A DNA stretch of 11,988 bases from an uncultured Azospirillum sp. (GCA_902489675.1 CABUAP010000027.1:1-11988), one strand, 5' to 3'. Shown: positions 1 through 7,377, counted from the first letter of the stretch. Translations and numbers: made by a program. The notes: a model not told the origin generated them from the letters alone.

Positions 1-1
1 G

Positions 2-181
2 GATATTAAGTTCAATACCGGAAATGTTTCTGCCAAAAATTGGCCTAAACTCAGACAAGCGATTGCCGATAAAAATCTTTTTGGCAAGGAAGGAATCCTA
101 AATAATATTCATAGGAAAGATGTTGGTAAAGACCGTAATTTTTGGGCTGAACAACAAATCCGAAATATCAAGTCTTGGTAA
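2..181 (+). CDS. Unrecognised protein, C-terminal fragment (5' end outside window)
   Basis: An open frame runs from the left edge to a TAA at 179-181 and gives the last 59 residues of a protein whose start lies outside the window. The visible tail is polar, rich in Lys, Asn, Asp and Gln with three Trp, and ends in IKSW. I see no membrane segment, signal or catalytic motif and do not recognise the family. Codons are clearly AT-richer (many AAA, AAT, ATT) than in the genes to the right. A hairpin that could end its transcript begins six bases after the stop. It is convergent with the fabZ operon. It could be accessory or phage-like material, but nothing seen proves that. That it is coding rests on the uninterrupted frame plus the nearby terminator-like hairpin. 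Confidence 0.55.
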   Translation, partial: DIKFNTGNVSAKNWPKLRQAIADKNLFGKEGILNNIHRKDVGKDRNFWAEQQIRNIKSW

Positions 182-186
182 CCAAT

Positions 187-212
187 TATGGGGCAGTTCT
201 TACTGCCTCATA
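187..212 (+). terminator. Probable intrinsic terminator of the left-edge gene
   Basis: An 11-bp stem with one G-T wobble (187-197 with 202-212) encloses a TCTT loop. Its core is GGCAGT/ACTGCC, six bases after the TAA at 181. The downstream tract TCTTTCATT is only moderately T-rich, so termination efficiency is uncertain. Confidence 0.5.
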
Positions 213-292
213 TCTTTCATTGAATCCGTGCAACCTCCTCCCATTTTAGTCTAAGGGAGCTTAGCATGGTCACCCTCAAATGGAACTGTAAC

Positions 293-318
293 GAAAAGAC
301 ACCTTTAGGTGCCTTTTC
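293..318 (-). terminator. Intrinsic terminator of the pyrH-fabZ operon (likely bidirectional)
   Basis: The arms GAAAAG and CTTTTC, with CACC/GGTG inside and a single A-C mismatch, form a near-perfect stem about 48 bp beyond the fabZ stop. Read on the minus strand, the 3' arm ends in TCTTTTCGTT, which gives the U-rich tail of a Rho-independent terminator. On the plus strand the other arm ends in CCTTTTCT, so it may work both ways. Confidence 0.65.
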
Positions 319-325
319 TATAGAA

Positions 326-341
326 CCCCAATTTGCTGGGG
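326..341 (-). other. Small hairpin just downstream of fabZ
   Basis: CCCCA and TGGGG pair around a six-base loop, 25 bp beyond the fabZ stop. On the minus strand it is followed by TTCTATAG, which is too weak a T tract for a confident terminator. It may protect the 3' end of the operon message or act together with the stronger hairpin that follows. Confidence 0.35.
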
Positions 342-365
342 GATATGTATTGAGAACAAGCTTGC

Positions 366-815
366 CTAGACAATCATTGCCGTAAATTCAGCCTCGGAAA
401 CAACCTTGTCATCAACCATGGTTTTGCCTTTGAAAACAAACACATTGCGACGAGCCTGAACTTTTTCGACGTGCATTCTCAACTGATCGCCCGGCTTAAC
501 CGGTTTGCGGAATTTTACACCGTCAATTGACATAAACAAAACACTGATTTTCTTGTCGCCGACACTCTCCCCCGAAGCAGCAACCACTAAAGCACCGGCG
601 GTCTGCGCCATAGCTTCGATCTGCAAAACGCCAGGCATAACCGGATTGCCTGGGAAATGCCCCTGAAAGAACTCTTCATTCATGGTTACATTTTTAATGC
701 CGATACCTTTTTCACCGGGAACTTCAACTTCCAGTCTGTCCACCAGCAAAAAGGGATAGCGATGCGGCAAAAAGTTCATGATATCTTCAATGTTATAAAT
801 TTTATTTTCGGACAT
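366..815 (-). CDS. fabZ: 3-hydroxyacyl-ACP dehydratase FabZ
   Basis: The gene encodes the cytosolic hot-dog-fold dehydratase that converts (3R)-hydroxyacyl-ACP to trans-2-enoyl-ACP in fatty acid elongation. It competes with the lipid A pathway for the hydroxyacyl-ACP pool. The 149-residue product has the family's normal length. It carries PHRYPFLLVDR (residues 17-27), the GHFPGNPVMPG segment with the catalytic His53, and Glu67 in QIEAMAQ. The ATG start is preceded by AAGGAAGGAAG at a good distance. It is the last gene of the minus-strand operon, 27 bp after lpxD. In most relatives lpxA follows; here a terminator-like hairpin follows and then an unrelated convergent gene. The assignment is firm; the end of the operon at this point is inferred from the hairpin. 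Confidence 0.97.
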   Translation of the reverse strand: MSENKIYNIEDIMNFLPHRYPFLLVDRLEVEVPGEKGIGIKNVTMNEEFFQGHFPGNPVMPGVLQIEAMAQTAGALVVAASGESVGDKKISVLFMSIDGVKFRKPVKPGDQLRMHVEKVQARRNVFVFKGKTMVDDKVVSEAEFTAMIV

Positions 816-842
816 ATCTTCCTTCCTTAGTTATTGATCTGT

Positions 843-1856
843 TTATTTCTTTGAATTTTTCTGTAAAAAAGCAGCCTGACGCATAAAGTCCTTAAACGGA
901 ACCGCCGGCGTTCCCATCACAACGGCACCGGGTTCGATATCCCGCATAATGCCGGACTGGGCGGCAATCTGAGCGCCGCTGCCGATATTCAGATGATCGG
1001 CAAAACCGCTCTGGCCGCCGCATACAACATAATCGCCAAAATTGCAGCTGCCGGCAATACCGGTCATGGAAACCAGAATGCAGCCGCGGCCGATTTTGTC
1101 ATTATGCGCAATTTGCACTAAATTATCAACCCGGGTACCGTCACCGATAACCGTGTCATCCATCGCGCCGCGGTCAACGCAGGAACAGGCGCCGACCTCA
1201 ACATCATTGCCGATAATAACCCGGCCGAGCTGAGGGATGCGTTTATGCACACCGTTTATGGTTTGGAAGCCGAAGCCGTCCTGACCAATGCGGGCACCGT
1301 TATAGATATAGCAGTTGCTGCCCATAACGGTATAAGCAATACAGGCATGAGCACCGATCCGGCAGTTTGCACCGATCCGGCAGCCCTCACCGATCACCGC
1401 AAACGGTTCAATCACCGTGCCGGCACCGATTTCGGCATTGGCACCGATCACAACATAATCGGCAATTGCACAGCCCTCACCGATTTTGGCCGTTGGGTCA
1501 ATTCGCGCCGTTTCGGCAATACCCGCTGCCGGACGCTTTTCCGCGTACATGGCTTCGTTTAAGACCAGAAAGGCCTGTTTGGGGTTATCGCAGACAAGCA
1601 CGGCAACCTTTTCGGCTACAAACGGCGCCAATTCCGCCGTCGTAACACAGGCCGAAGCTTTGATTCCGGCACCCGCTGCTTTTTTCTTACGATCGTAAAA
1701 GAAGCAGATTTCCCCTTCTCCGGCCTTATCCATGGTATTTATATCTTGGATTTTCTCATCGCCGCGCGCAGGATCTTGCAAAGAAGCACCGCAGATTTCG
1801 GCAATTTGAGTCAAATTAAAGTCGGCTTTTTTAATGAAAAAATTTGTATCTATCAT
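843..1856 (-). CDS. lpxD: UDP-3-O-(3-hydroxyacyl)glucosamine N-acyltransferase LpxD
   Basis: LpxD transfers a hydroxyacyl chain from ACP to the 2-amino group of UDP-3-O-acyl-glucosamine, the third step of lipid A synthesis, in the cytosol. The 337-residue product has an N-terminal uridine-binding domain (about 1-110). A left-handed beta helix of hexapeptide repeats follows (about 111-310; repeated IG-A units such as CRIGANCRIGA). The tail is short and helical. The likely catalytic His251 lies in NLVQIAHND, and GFADHLNIG (His288) matches the acyl-ACP contact region. GIAGS follows at 266-270. The ATG start has AAGGAG upstream. It lies 23 bp after bamA and 27 bp before fabZ, the usual grouping. 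Several plus-strand frames across it are by-products of the repeat codons. Confidence 0.97.
   Translation of the reverse strand: MIDTNFFIKKADFNLTQIAEICGASLQDPARGDEKIQDINTMDKAGEGEICFFYDRKKKAAGAGIKASACVTTAELAPFVAEKVAVLVCDNPKQAFLVLNEAMYAEKRPAAGIAETARIDPTAKIGEGCAIADYVVIGANAEIGAGTVIEPFAVIGEGCRIGANCRIGAHACIAYTVMGSNCYIYNGARIGQDGFGFQTINGVHKRIPQLGRVIIGNDVEVGACSCVDRGAMDDTVIGDGTRVDNLVQIAHNDKIGRGCILVSMTGIAGSCNFGDYVVCGGQSGFADHLNIGSGAQIAAQSGIMRDIEPGAVVMGTPAVPFKDFMRQAAFLQKNSKK
1351..1383. repeat. 15-bp direct repeat with 18-bp period inside lpxD
   Basis: GCACCGATCCGGCAG occurs at 1351-1365 and again at 1369-1383. The 18-bp period equals one hexapeptide turn of the LpxD beta helix; on the minus strand it encodes two consecutive CRIGA units. 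It is a coding repeat, not a mobile or regulatory one. Confidence 0.8.
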
Positions 1857-1879
1857 GTTCTTCTCCTTATCAATCGGAA

Positions 1880-4135
1880 CTATAAGCTGGTACCGAAATT
1901 CAATCTGAAGACTTCTGTTTCGTCATAATCTTCTTTAACAACCGGGAAACCGAAGTCGATATCAATTTTGCCCATCGGCGACATCCAGCTGAAACCGAAA
2001 CCGACTGAAACACGCGGTTTGTCAGAATATTCAACAATTTTATAGCTGACATCATCCGGTTTGCCGAGCATACCGACATCAACAAAAGTACGGCCTTTGA
2101 TGCCCACTTCGTCCAGACCGATCGGGAACATGACCTCGGCGCCGGAATAGATCATCCAGTTACCGCCAAGTGCGTCCTGAGTATATTTATCTCGGGCACC
2201 GATACCGGCGCTGTCAAAACCGCGCATGGTCGAACCACCGAGGAAATAGCGCTGTGACAGACGAACATTTTCATCACCGTAACCGGTAATATAACCGCCG
2301 TTGGCAAATAATTTTAAGGTATAGTAGTCAAAAAAGGTACTGTACCAATAGGCTTTGGCATCAAACTTCAGGTATTTCTCATCCCCGCCGGCACCGGCCA
2401 CATCATTGCCGAACGACAGGAAATAGCCTTCTTTCGGATCAATTGCATTATCGCGCTTGTCGTAATACAAAGTCTGTCCAAAACTTGAACCGACATATTT
2501 GCCTTCTTCTTCCTGAATATAAATGGAAGCGCTGCGGCTGACATTTTTAATTTCGTCCTGACGCAGGGTATAGCGAACGCTCTGATAAAAATCGTCCGTA
2601 TATTTCCACCCTAAACGCAAACGGCCGCCCATGGTATCTTCATCATAAGACGCTTCATCCTGATAATCGCTTTCGCTCTTAAACAGATCAATACCGGCCG
2701 ACAACGGACGATTGAGGAAATAGGGTTCGGTAAAGTTGATATTATAGTCCTGAACGCGCTCGGAAATACCAAGATCAAAACCAAGCTGCTGTCCTTTGCC
2801 CATAAAGTTGTTTTCGGTTACGCCGGTTCGCACCAGAGCGCCGTTTACGGTCGAATACCCGATACCGACATTGAAATAACCGGTCGATTTTTCTGTCACA
2901 TTGACATTGATATCGGCCTTGTTGTCATCGTTTGTCGGCTGAGTTTCGATATCAACTTTGCTAAAATAGTTCAGATTTTCGATATTGCGGCGGGAGGCAC
3001 GGATTTTTGCTGCATTGAAGGCATCGCCTTCATTAATGCGGAACTCGCGGCGAATCACTTCGTCATAGGTACGGTTGTTGCCGGTGATGTTAATGCGGTT
3101 AATAAACACGCGCGCTCCTTCCTTAATCAGGAAGTTAACCGTCATCTCTCCGGTTTCCATATTTTTGTTCAATTCCGGTTCCACCTCAACAAAAGCAAAC
3201 CCGCGTTTTCCCAATTCTTCGGTCAGGGCATAAACGCTTTTTTCGACTTTTGCCGCATTGTACCAATCACCGGCTTCAATATCCAAATCATCGGCCAAGC
3301 CCTCGGTATTGATATCAGGCATTTCCGAAATAATATTGATTTTTTTGATTTTGTAACGTACGCCTTCTTCCAAAACCGTTGTAATTACAAAAGACTGGCT
3401 GTCGGGACTGAGTTCTGCCACCGAGGAAACGACGCGGAAGTCGGCATAACCGCGATTATTGTAGAATCGACGCAGCAATTCTTTGTCATAATTGCTTTTT
3501 TCGGGATCATAGTTTTCCGAAGAAGAGAAAATCCGCCACCATCTGGTTTCTTTGCTCAAGATTTCTCCCTGCAGGTCGCTGTCGCTGTAATGTTTATTAC
3601 CGATAAAATTGATTTTGGTAATTTTGGCCAACGGTCCTTCGTCAATTTCATAAATCAGATCAACGCGGTTCTGATCGCGGTTGATCACTTTCGGCTCTAC
3701 CGCCGCGGCATAACGCCCTACCCGCTTATAGATATTGAGAATGCGCTGCACGTCTTCCTGCACTTTGGCGGTTGTATAAATGGAACGGGGGCCGAGTTGA
3801 ACCTCGCCTTCCAGCATTTTGTCGTCCACTTTGTCGTTGCCGTCAAAAAAACGCTTGTTAATGATCGGGTTTTCATCAACCTTAATGGTCAAAACATCGC
3901 CTTTGACATCAAACGCAACATCGGAGAAAAGACCGGTGGTATAAAGCTTTTTGAAAGCGCTGTTCAGCGTTTCGGAGCTCACATCGTCCCCGGGATTTAC
4001 ATTGACATAAGAGAGAACGGTTTCCCGCTCAACCCGCTGCAGTCCGTCAACTTTGATCTGTCTGACCACCGCGGCGTCGGCCGTGCCGGCCGCCATCAGG
4101 CAGGATAGTATGGTAACCAGTTGTTTATTTTTCAT
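1880..4135 (-). CDS. bamA: Outer membrane protein assembly factor BamA
   Basis: BamA is the essential insertase of the BAM complex, which folds beta-barrel proteins into the outer membrane. The 751-residue product begins with a Sec signal (MKNKQLVTILSCLMAAGTADA, cleavage likely after Ala21). It then has five POTRA domains (roughly 22-90, 91-170, 172-260, 262-342, 344-418) and a 16-strand barrel (about 420-751). The loop-6 motif appears as RYFLGGSTMRGF with MRGF at 637-640, where E. coli has VRGF. A strand-rich C-terminus ends in RLNFGTSL, so the last residue is Leu rather than the usual aromatic. It is somewhat shorter than the 810-residue E. coli protein. AAAGGA lies upstream of the ATG. It sits 29 bp after rseP and 23 bp before lpxD. 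A skp/ompH gene, present between bamA and lpxD in gammaproteobacteria, is absent. Confidence 0.97.
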   Translation of the reverse strand: MKNKQLVTILSCLMAAGTADAAVVRQIKVDGLQRVERETVLSYVNVNPGDDVSSETLNSAFKKLYTTGLFSDVAFDVKGDVLTIKVDENPIINKRFFDGNDKVDDKMLEGEVQLGPRSIYTTAKVQEDVQRILNIYKRVGRYAAAVEPKVINRDQNRVDLIYEIDEGPLAKITKINFIGNKHYSDSDLQGEILSKETRWWRIFSSSENYDPEKSNYDKELLRRFYNNRGYADFRVVSSVAELSPDSQSFVITTVLEEGVRYKIKKINIISEMPDINTEGLADDLDIEAGDWYNAAKVEKSVYALTEELGKRGFAFVEVEPELNKNMETGEMTVNFLIKEGARVFINRINITGNNRTYDEVIRREFRINEGDAFNAAKIRASRRNIENLNYFSKVDIETQPTNDDNKADINVNVTEKSTGYFNVGIGYSTVNGALVRTGVTENNFMGKGQQLGFDLGISERVQDYNINFTEPYFLNRPLSAGIDLFKSESDYQDEASYDEDTMGGRLRLGWKYTDDFYQSVRYTLRQDEIKNVSRSASIYIQEEEGKYVGSSFGQTLYYDKRDNAIDPKEGYFLSFGNDVAGAGGDEKYLKFDAKAYWYSTFFDYYTLKLFANGGYITGYGDENVRLSQRYFLGGSTMRGFDSAGIGARDKYTQDALGGNWMIYSGAEVMFPIGLDEVGIKGRTFVDVGMLGKPDDVSYKIVEYSDKPRVSVGFGFSWMSPMGKIDIDFGFPVVKEDYDETEVFRLNFGTSL

Positions 4136-4164
4136 TTATACTGCATCCTTTATAAAAAATACTT

Positions 4165-5295
4165 TTAAGCAAAAAAGCGGTGGAACAGATGGACAAAGTC
4201 GTTCCAAGTCGCAAAAATCATCAATGCCACAATGAGCGCAAAACCGGCTTTAAACAGATTTTCTTTCACTTTGGCATTTATCTCGCGGCGGCTGACAATC
4301 TCTACCAAGTAGATCACAACATGGCCGCCGTCCAAAACCGGAATCGGGAACAAGTTGATCAGTCCGAGGTTGATTGATAAAAGCGCCATAAACGCAATAA
4401 AGTCAAGCATTCCGTTCTTTTTGGAAATATCGCCGGACATCTCCGCAATTCGCAAAATTCCGCCCAAATCTTCGCTGCCGCGTTTGCCGGTAATCATCTG
4501 CCCGACCCCGCGCAGCGTACCTTCGGTAATCCGCCATGTTTCGCCGCAGGCTTCCAAAAAAGCGGCCGGCAGCGACATTTTCTCGTGGTCAAGCTCCATC
4601 GTGTTCATTGATTTGATACCGAGCATCGGCCGTTTGGCGGTTTGACCATTGGCCTCAATCTCCATCATTTCTAACGGAACACTCAGTTCCAGCAATTGAC
4701 CGGCGCGTTCAAGCTTAACTTCGGCAACGCCGCTCACGGTCAGGGAAATTTCGGTCGTAATATCGCCAAAATTCTCAACCTCGTGGCCGTTAACGGAAAG
4801 AATCCGGTCTTCTTTGACTATACCGGCCTTATCGGCGGCACCGCCGGCAACCACATCGCCGACAATCGGCGGAAAGCTGAATTTGCCGAGGAAAGCAAAC
4901 ATCAGGGTAAAAACAATGATTGCAAACAGATAGTTAAAGCCCGGACCGCCCAACACAATCGCCAGCTTTTTCCAAGGGTTCTGGAACGGAAAAGCCTTCT
5001 TCTTTTCCTCTTCGCTCAGCGCCTGAACCTCTTCATCGCTGCCGGCCGAAGCGGCATCGGCATCCCCCAGAAACTGACAATATCCACCCAGCGGAATTGC
5101 GCAGATTTTCCATTTGGTATTATGTTTGTCGGTAAAACCCCATAACTGTTTGCCGAAACCGATCGAAAAATCGGTGACCTGAACCCCGCAAAGCCGCGCG
5201 ATCAGGAAATGCCCAAATTCGTGAACAAAGACCAAAATCCCCAATAAAACAATAAAGGGAACTATGTAATAAACACCGTTAACTAACCATTCCAT
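4165..5295 (-). CDS. rseP: Site-2 intramembrane zinc metalloprotease RseP
   Basis: RseP cuts transmembrane segments of anti-sigma factors and signal-peptide remnants within the inner membrane, linking envelope damage to transcription. The 376-residue product has the zinc motif HEFGH at 25-29 in the first membrane helix. A GGYCQFLGD loop (70-78) and a second membrane helix (about 110-137) follow. One PDZ domain spans about 140-215 (GGAADKAGI, RILSVNG). The third metal ligand lies in NLFPIPVLDGGH (314-325, LDG at 321-323), and a last helix lies near 350-362. E. coli RseP has two PDZ domains and about 450 residues; a single PDZ is common in alphaproteobacteria. The start has AAAGG about ten bases upstream. 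It lies 17 bp after cdsA, where relatives usually have dxr. Its anti-sigma substrate is not in the window. Confidence 0.96.
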   Translation of the reverse strand: MEWLVNGVYYIVPFIVLLGILVFVHEFGHFLIARLCGVQVTDFSIGFGKQLWGFTDKHNTKWKICAIPLGGYCQFLGDADAASAGSDEEVQALSEEEKKKAFPFQNPWKKLAIVLGGPGFNYLFAIIVFTLMFAFLGKFSFPPIVGDVVAGGAADKAGIVKEDRILSVNGHEVENFGDITTEISLTVSGVAEVKLERAGQLLELSVPLEMMEIEANGQTAKRPMLGIKSMNTMELDHEKMSLPAAFLEACGETWRITEGTLRGVGQMITGKRGSEDLGGILRIAEMSGDISKKNGMLDFIAFMALLSINLGLINLFPIPVLDGGHVVIYLVEIVSRREINAKVKENLFKAGFALIVALMIFATWNDFVHLFHRFFA

Positions 5296-5312
5296 AATTT
5301 ACATACCTTTGC

Positions 5313-6086
5313 TTAAATACCAAACCAATAAGCCAAAATCAGATAGACAAACGGAGCCGTGAAAATCATTCCGTCAACACGGTCAAAAACACCGCCGTGA
5401 CCGGGGATGAGCGAACTCGAATCTTTTACCCCCAGATAACGTTTAATGGCAGATTCCACCAGATCGCCGATCTGTTCCAAAACTGCCAGCAGCGCGCCGG
5501 CAACTGCCAGACGCCAATCGTTAAACCCGAAGAAATAGAGATATCCCCAGCAGCAGAGCGCAGCCAAGGCCATTCCGCCAAACAAACCCGACCAAGTTTT
5601 GTTCGGGCTGATTTTCGGCGCCAGTTTCGGCCCTTTGACACTTTTGCCGACAATATAACCGCCGATATCGGTCGCCCAGATGATCAACACAAAGCACAAA
5701 ATGTGAAAAGCGGTGATATAGTAAATCCACATCAAAGAGCCGATGCCGATACCGATATAAGGCACACCCAGCGTCAGCAGACGGCGATACTCTTCGTCTT
5801 TGGCCTTATACCAGACCAACAGAGTTGAAAACAACAGCATAATGCAGATCCCGAGCCAAGAATTGAGCATCAGCGCCACCGCCATTGAGGCGGTATAAAT
5901 CACGGCATAAACCGCCGGTTTTTTATTGGCGACCATCGTACTCCATTCCCACGAAAGCAGCGCGCCGACCAAAAGCAGCATCAGCACCACATACGGGTAA
6001 CCGAAATAAAGACCGGCAATCACCAGCGGCGCCATGATCAGAGCCGTGACCGTTCTTAACAAAATGTTGGACTTAGTTTTTACCAT
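5313..6086 (-). CDS. cdsA: Phosphatidate cytidylyltransferase CdsA
   Basis: CdsA makes CDP-diacylglycerol from CTP and phosphatidic acid, the branch point for all phospholipids, in the inner membrane. I place the start at the ATG at 6084-6086 (protein begins MVKTKSNILL), because GGGAG sits seven bases upstream. Extending the frame to 6356 only adds sequence that lies inside uppS in another frame. The 257-residue product has about seven hydrophobic helices. It shows WATDIGGYIVGK (137-148), PKISPNKTWSG (147 onward, Mg/CTP region) and the family signature from Ser202 to Asp228 (core KRYLGVKD, IPGHGGVFDRVD). The start overlaps the end of uppS by 14 bp, which suggests coupled translation. The length is at the short end of the family but complete. 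Confidence 0.95.
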   Translation of the reverse strand: MVKTKSNILLRTVTALIMAPLVIAGLYFGYPYVVLMLLLVGALLSWEWSTMVANKKPAVYAVIYTASMAVALMLNSWLGICIMLLFSTLLVWYKAKDEEYRRLLTLGVPYIGIGIGSLMWIYYITAFHILCFVLIIWATDIGGYIVGKSVKGPKLAPKISPNKTWSGLFGGMALAALCCWGYLYFFGFNDWRLAVAGALLAVLEQIGDLVESAIKRYLGVKDSSSLIPGHGGVFDRVDGMIFTAPFVYLILAYWFGI

Positions 6087-6786
6087 ATCTTCTCTCCCGA
6101 GCATTAAAGTTGGCAATAATTTTTTCCAGTTCCGCCCGATTAAAATCCGGCCACAGAACTTCGCTGAAATAGAACTCCGCATACGCCAGCTGCCACAAAA
6201 GATAATTGCTGACCCGTTGCTCTCCGCTGGTGCGCACCACCATATCCGGATCGGGAATATCTTTTGTATAAAGCAAATTGGAGAACAGGCGTTCGTCAAT
6301 ATCCTCCAACTTAATTTCGTCGGCACGAACCAGCTTGGCCGTCCGGCGCACCGCATTTAGAATTTCCTGCCGAGAACCATAGCTGACGGCCAGGCACAAA
6401 GTGAGACCGCTGTTGGCCGCCGTCTGATTTTCAATCCGCAGCATACTGTCGGCGATGTCTTTGTCGAGCATACCGCGCTCGCCGATAAAAATAATACGGA
6501 CATTGTTTTTCTGGATTTCCTGCAGGTCATTTTTCAGATATTCGCGCAGCAACCCCATCAAAGTGGCCACCTCATCGGGGTCACGCTGCCAATTTTCAGT
6601 CGAAAAAGCATAAAGCGTCAAGTATTTGACGCCGAGTTCATTGGCATCGCGGCAGATTTGCTCCAAAACTTCTGCGCCTTTACGATGACCGGCTGCTGCC
6701 GGGAGGCCTCTTTTGCGAGCCCAGCGGCGGTTGCCGTCCATAATAATGGCCAAATGTTTCAGTTTGTTAGTTTGATCGTTATTCAA
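6073..6786 (-). CDS. uppS: Undecaprenyl diphosphate synthase (cis-prenyltransferase) UppS
   Basis: UppS adds isopentenyl units in cis to farnesyl diphosphate to form the C55 lipid carrier needed for peptidoglycan and O-antigen. The 237-residue product has HLAIIMDGNRRWA with catalytic Asp17, the YAFSTENW motif, and RTSGEQRVSN followed by LLWQLAYAEFYF and LWPDF, all family hallmarks. The start codon is TTG (6784-6786): GGAG lies six bases upstream and no upstream ATG is available in frame. The first internal Met is Met16, inside the active-site motif, so the TTG start is effectively forced. It begins 13 bp after the frr stop and ends inside the beginning of cdsA. The assignment is firm. Confidence 0.97.
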   Translation of the reverse strand: MNNDQTNKLKHLAIIMDGNRRWARKRGLPAAAGHRKGAEVLEQICRDANELGVKYLTLYAFSTENWQRDPDEVATLMGLLREYLKNDLQEIQKNNVRIIFIGERGMLDKDIADSMLRIENQTAANSGLTLCLAVSYGSRQEILNAVRRTAKLVRADEIKLEDIDERLFSNLLYTKDIPDPDMVVRTSGEQRVSNYLLWQLAYAEFYFSEVLWPDFNRAELEKIIANFNARERRYGKN

Positions 6787-6792
6787 CTCAGA

Positions 6793-6796
6793 CTCC
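6793..6796 (-). promoter_or_regulatory. Ribosome binding site fixing the TTG start of uppS
   Basis: GGAG on the minus strand lies in the 13-bp gap between the frr stop and uppS, six bases before TTG at 6784-6786. It supports the non-ATG start; translation may be coupled to frr. Confidence 0.65.
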
Positions 6797-6799
6797 AGC

Positions 6800-7363
6800 C
6801 TATACCTGCATGATATCTTTTTCTTTTTGTGCCAAAGCTTCGTCTATTTTTTTGACAAACTCATCGGTGAACTTCTGAATTTCATCACTGAAGCGTTTTT
6901 CTTCGTCTTCGGAAATTTCGTTGTCTTTTTTCAGCTTTTTAATGCCGTCAAGCGCATCGCGGCGGATGTTGCGAACCGCGACTTTACCCTGCTCGGCATA
7001 CTTTCCGGCAATTTTAACCAGTTCTTTGCGGCGTTCTTCCGACAACGGCGGAATCGGTATCCGAATCAGCTGTCCGTCGGAAGCCGGATTGAGCCCCAGA
7101 TCGGACTCCATAATCGCTTTTTCCACCGCTTTGGCCATACCTCTGTCCCAGACGCTGACGGAAAGGCAGCGCGGATCGGGAACACTGATAGTACCGACTT
7201 GAGAAATCGGGGTCATTGAGCCATAGGCGTCAACCATAATGCCGTCCAGCAGGCTGGCATGAGCGCGGCCGGCACGCAGGCTGCCAAAGTCGGCGCGCAG
7301 CGTTTCCAATGTTTTTTCCATTCTGGTTTTGGTATTTTCTTTTATTTGGCTGTAATCTGACAT
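6800..7363 (-). CDS. frr: Ribosome recycling factor
   Basis: RRF works with EF-G to split the post-termination ribosome from mRNA in the cytosol. The 187-residue product matches the family's usual length of about 185 and its full pattern. The N-terminal helix carries LRAGRAHASLLDGI (29-42). The small beta domain has YGSMTPISQVGTISVPDPR. IPIPPLSEERRKELVK follows in the linker, and a long C-terminal helix contains VAVRNIRRDA and the charged KKLKKDNEISEDE stretch. The ATG is preceded by AAGAGGT. It starts 14 bp after the pyrH stop and ends 13 bp before uppS. pyrH-frr is a nearly universal pair. Confidence 0.97.
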   Translation of the reverse strand: MSDYSQIKENTKTRMEKTLETLRADFGSLRAGRAHASLLDGIMVDAYGSMTPISQVGTISVPDPRCLSVSVWDRGMAKAVEKAIMESDLGLNPASDGQLIRIPIPPLSEERRKELVKIAGKYAEQGKVAVRNIRRDALDGIKKLKKDNEISEDEEKRFSDEIQKFTDEFVKKIDEALAQKEKDIMQV

Positions 7364-7377
7364 CTTATACCTCTTGA

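Larger units (their letters stand above)
182..365. other. Structured intergenic region between convergent genes
   Basis: This gap lies between the stop of the unknown left gene and the stop of fabZ. It holds the terminator-like hairpin at 187-212, a CTCCC/GGGAG pairing (238-242 with 255-259), the strong hairpin at 293-318, and a CCCCA/TGGGG hairpin (326-330 with 337-341). A small plus-strand frame (266-385, 39 codons, ATG six bases after a GGGAG) starts here and runs into the end of fabZ. It contains the strong hairpin, so I do not call it a gene. No tRNA is visible. Confidence 0.5.

Noticed and set aside
221..243. A tRNA 3'-end-like stretch (GAATCC followed later by CCCA) that could be an attachment site
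   Set aside because: Placed against tRNA positions, the T-loop TTC and the T-stem pairing are missing, and no second copy is in the window.
1351..1383. Direct repeats considered as a CRISPR or mobile-element trace
   Set aside because: There are only two adjacent copies with an 18-bp period inside lpxD, explained by the hexapeptide protein repeat.
1042..1698. Several repetitive plus-strand frames opposite lpxD
   Set aside because: They arise from the 18-bp periodic codons of the LpxD hexapeptide helix read on the wrong strand.
3590..4108. 172-codon open frame on the plus strand opposite bamA
   Set aside because: It is antisense to the well-supported signal peptide and POTRA region of BamA, with no recognisable domain or ribosome site; a mirror of the coding strand.
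6087..6356. An N-terminal extension of CdsA of 90 residues reaching to 6356
   Set aside because: It lies wholly inside uppS in another frame and has no membrane or family character. A good ribosome site and ATG at 6086 give the normal CdsA N-terminus.
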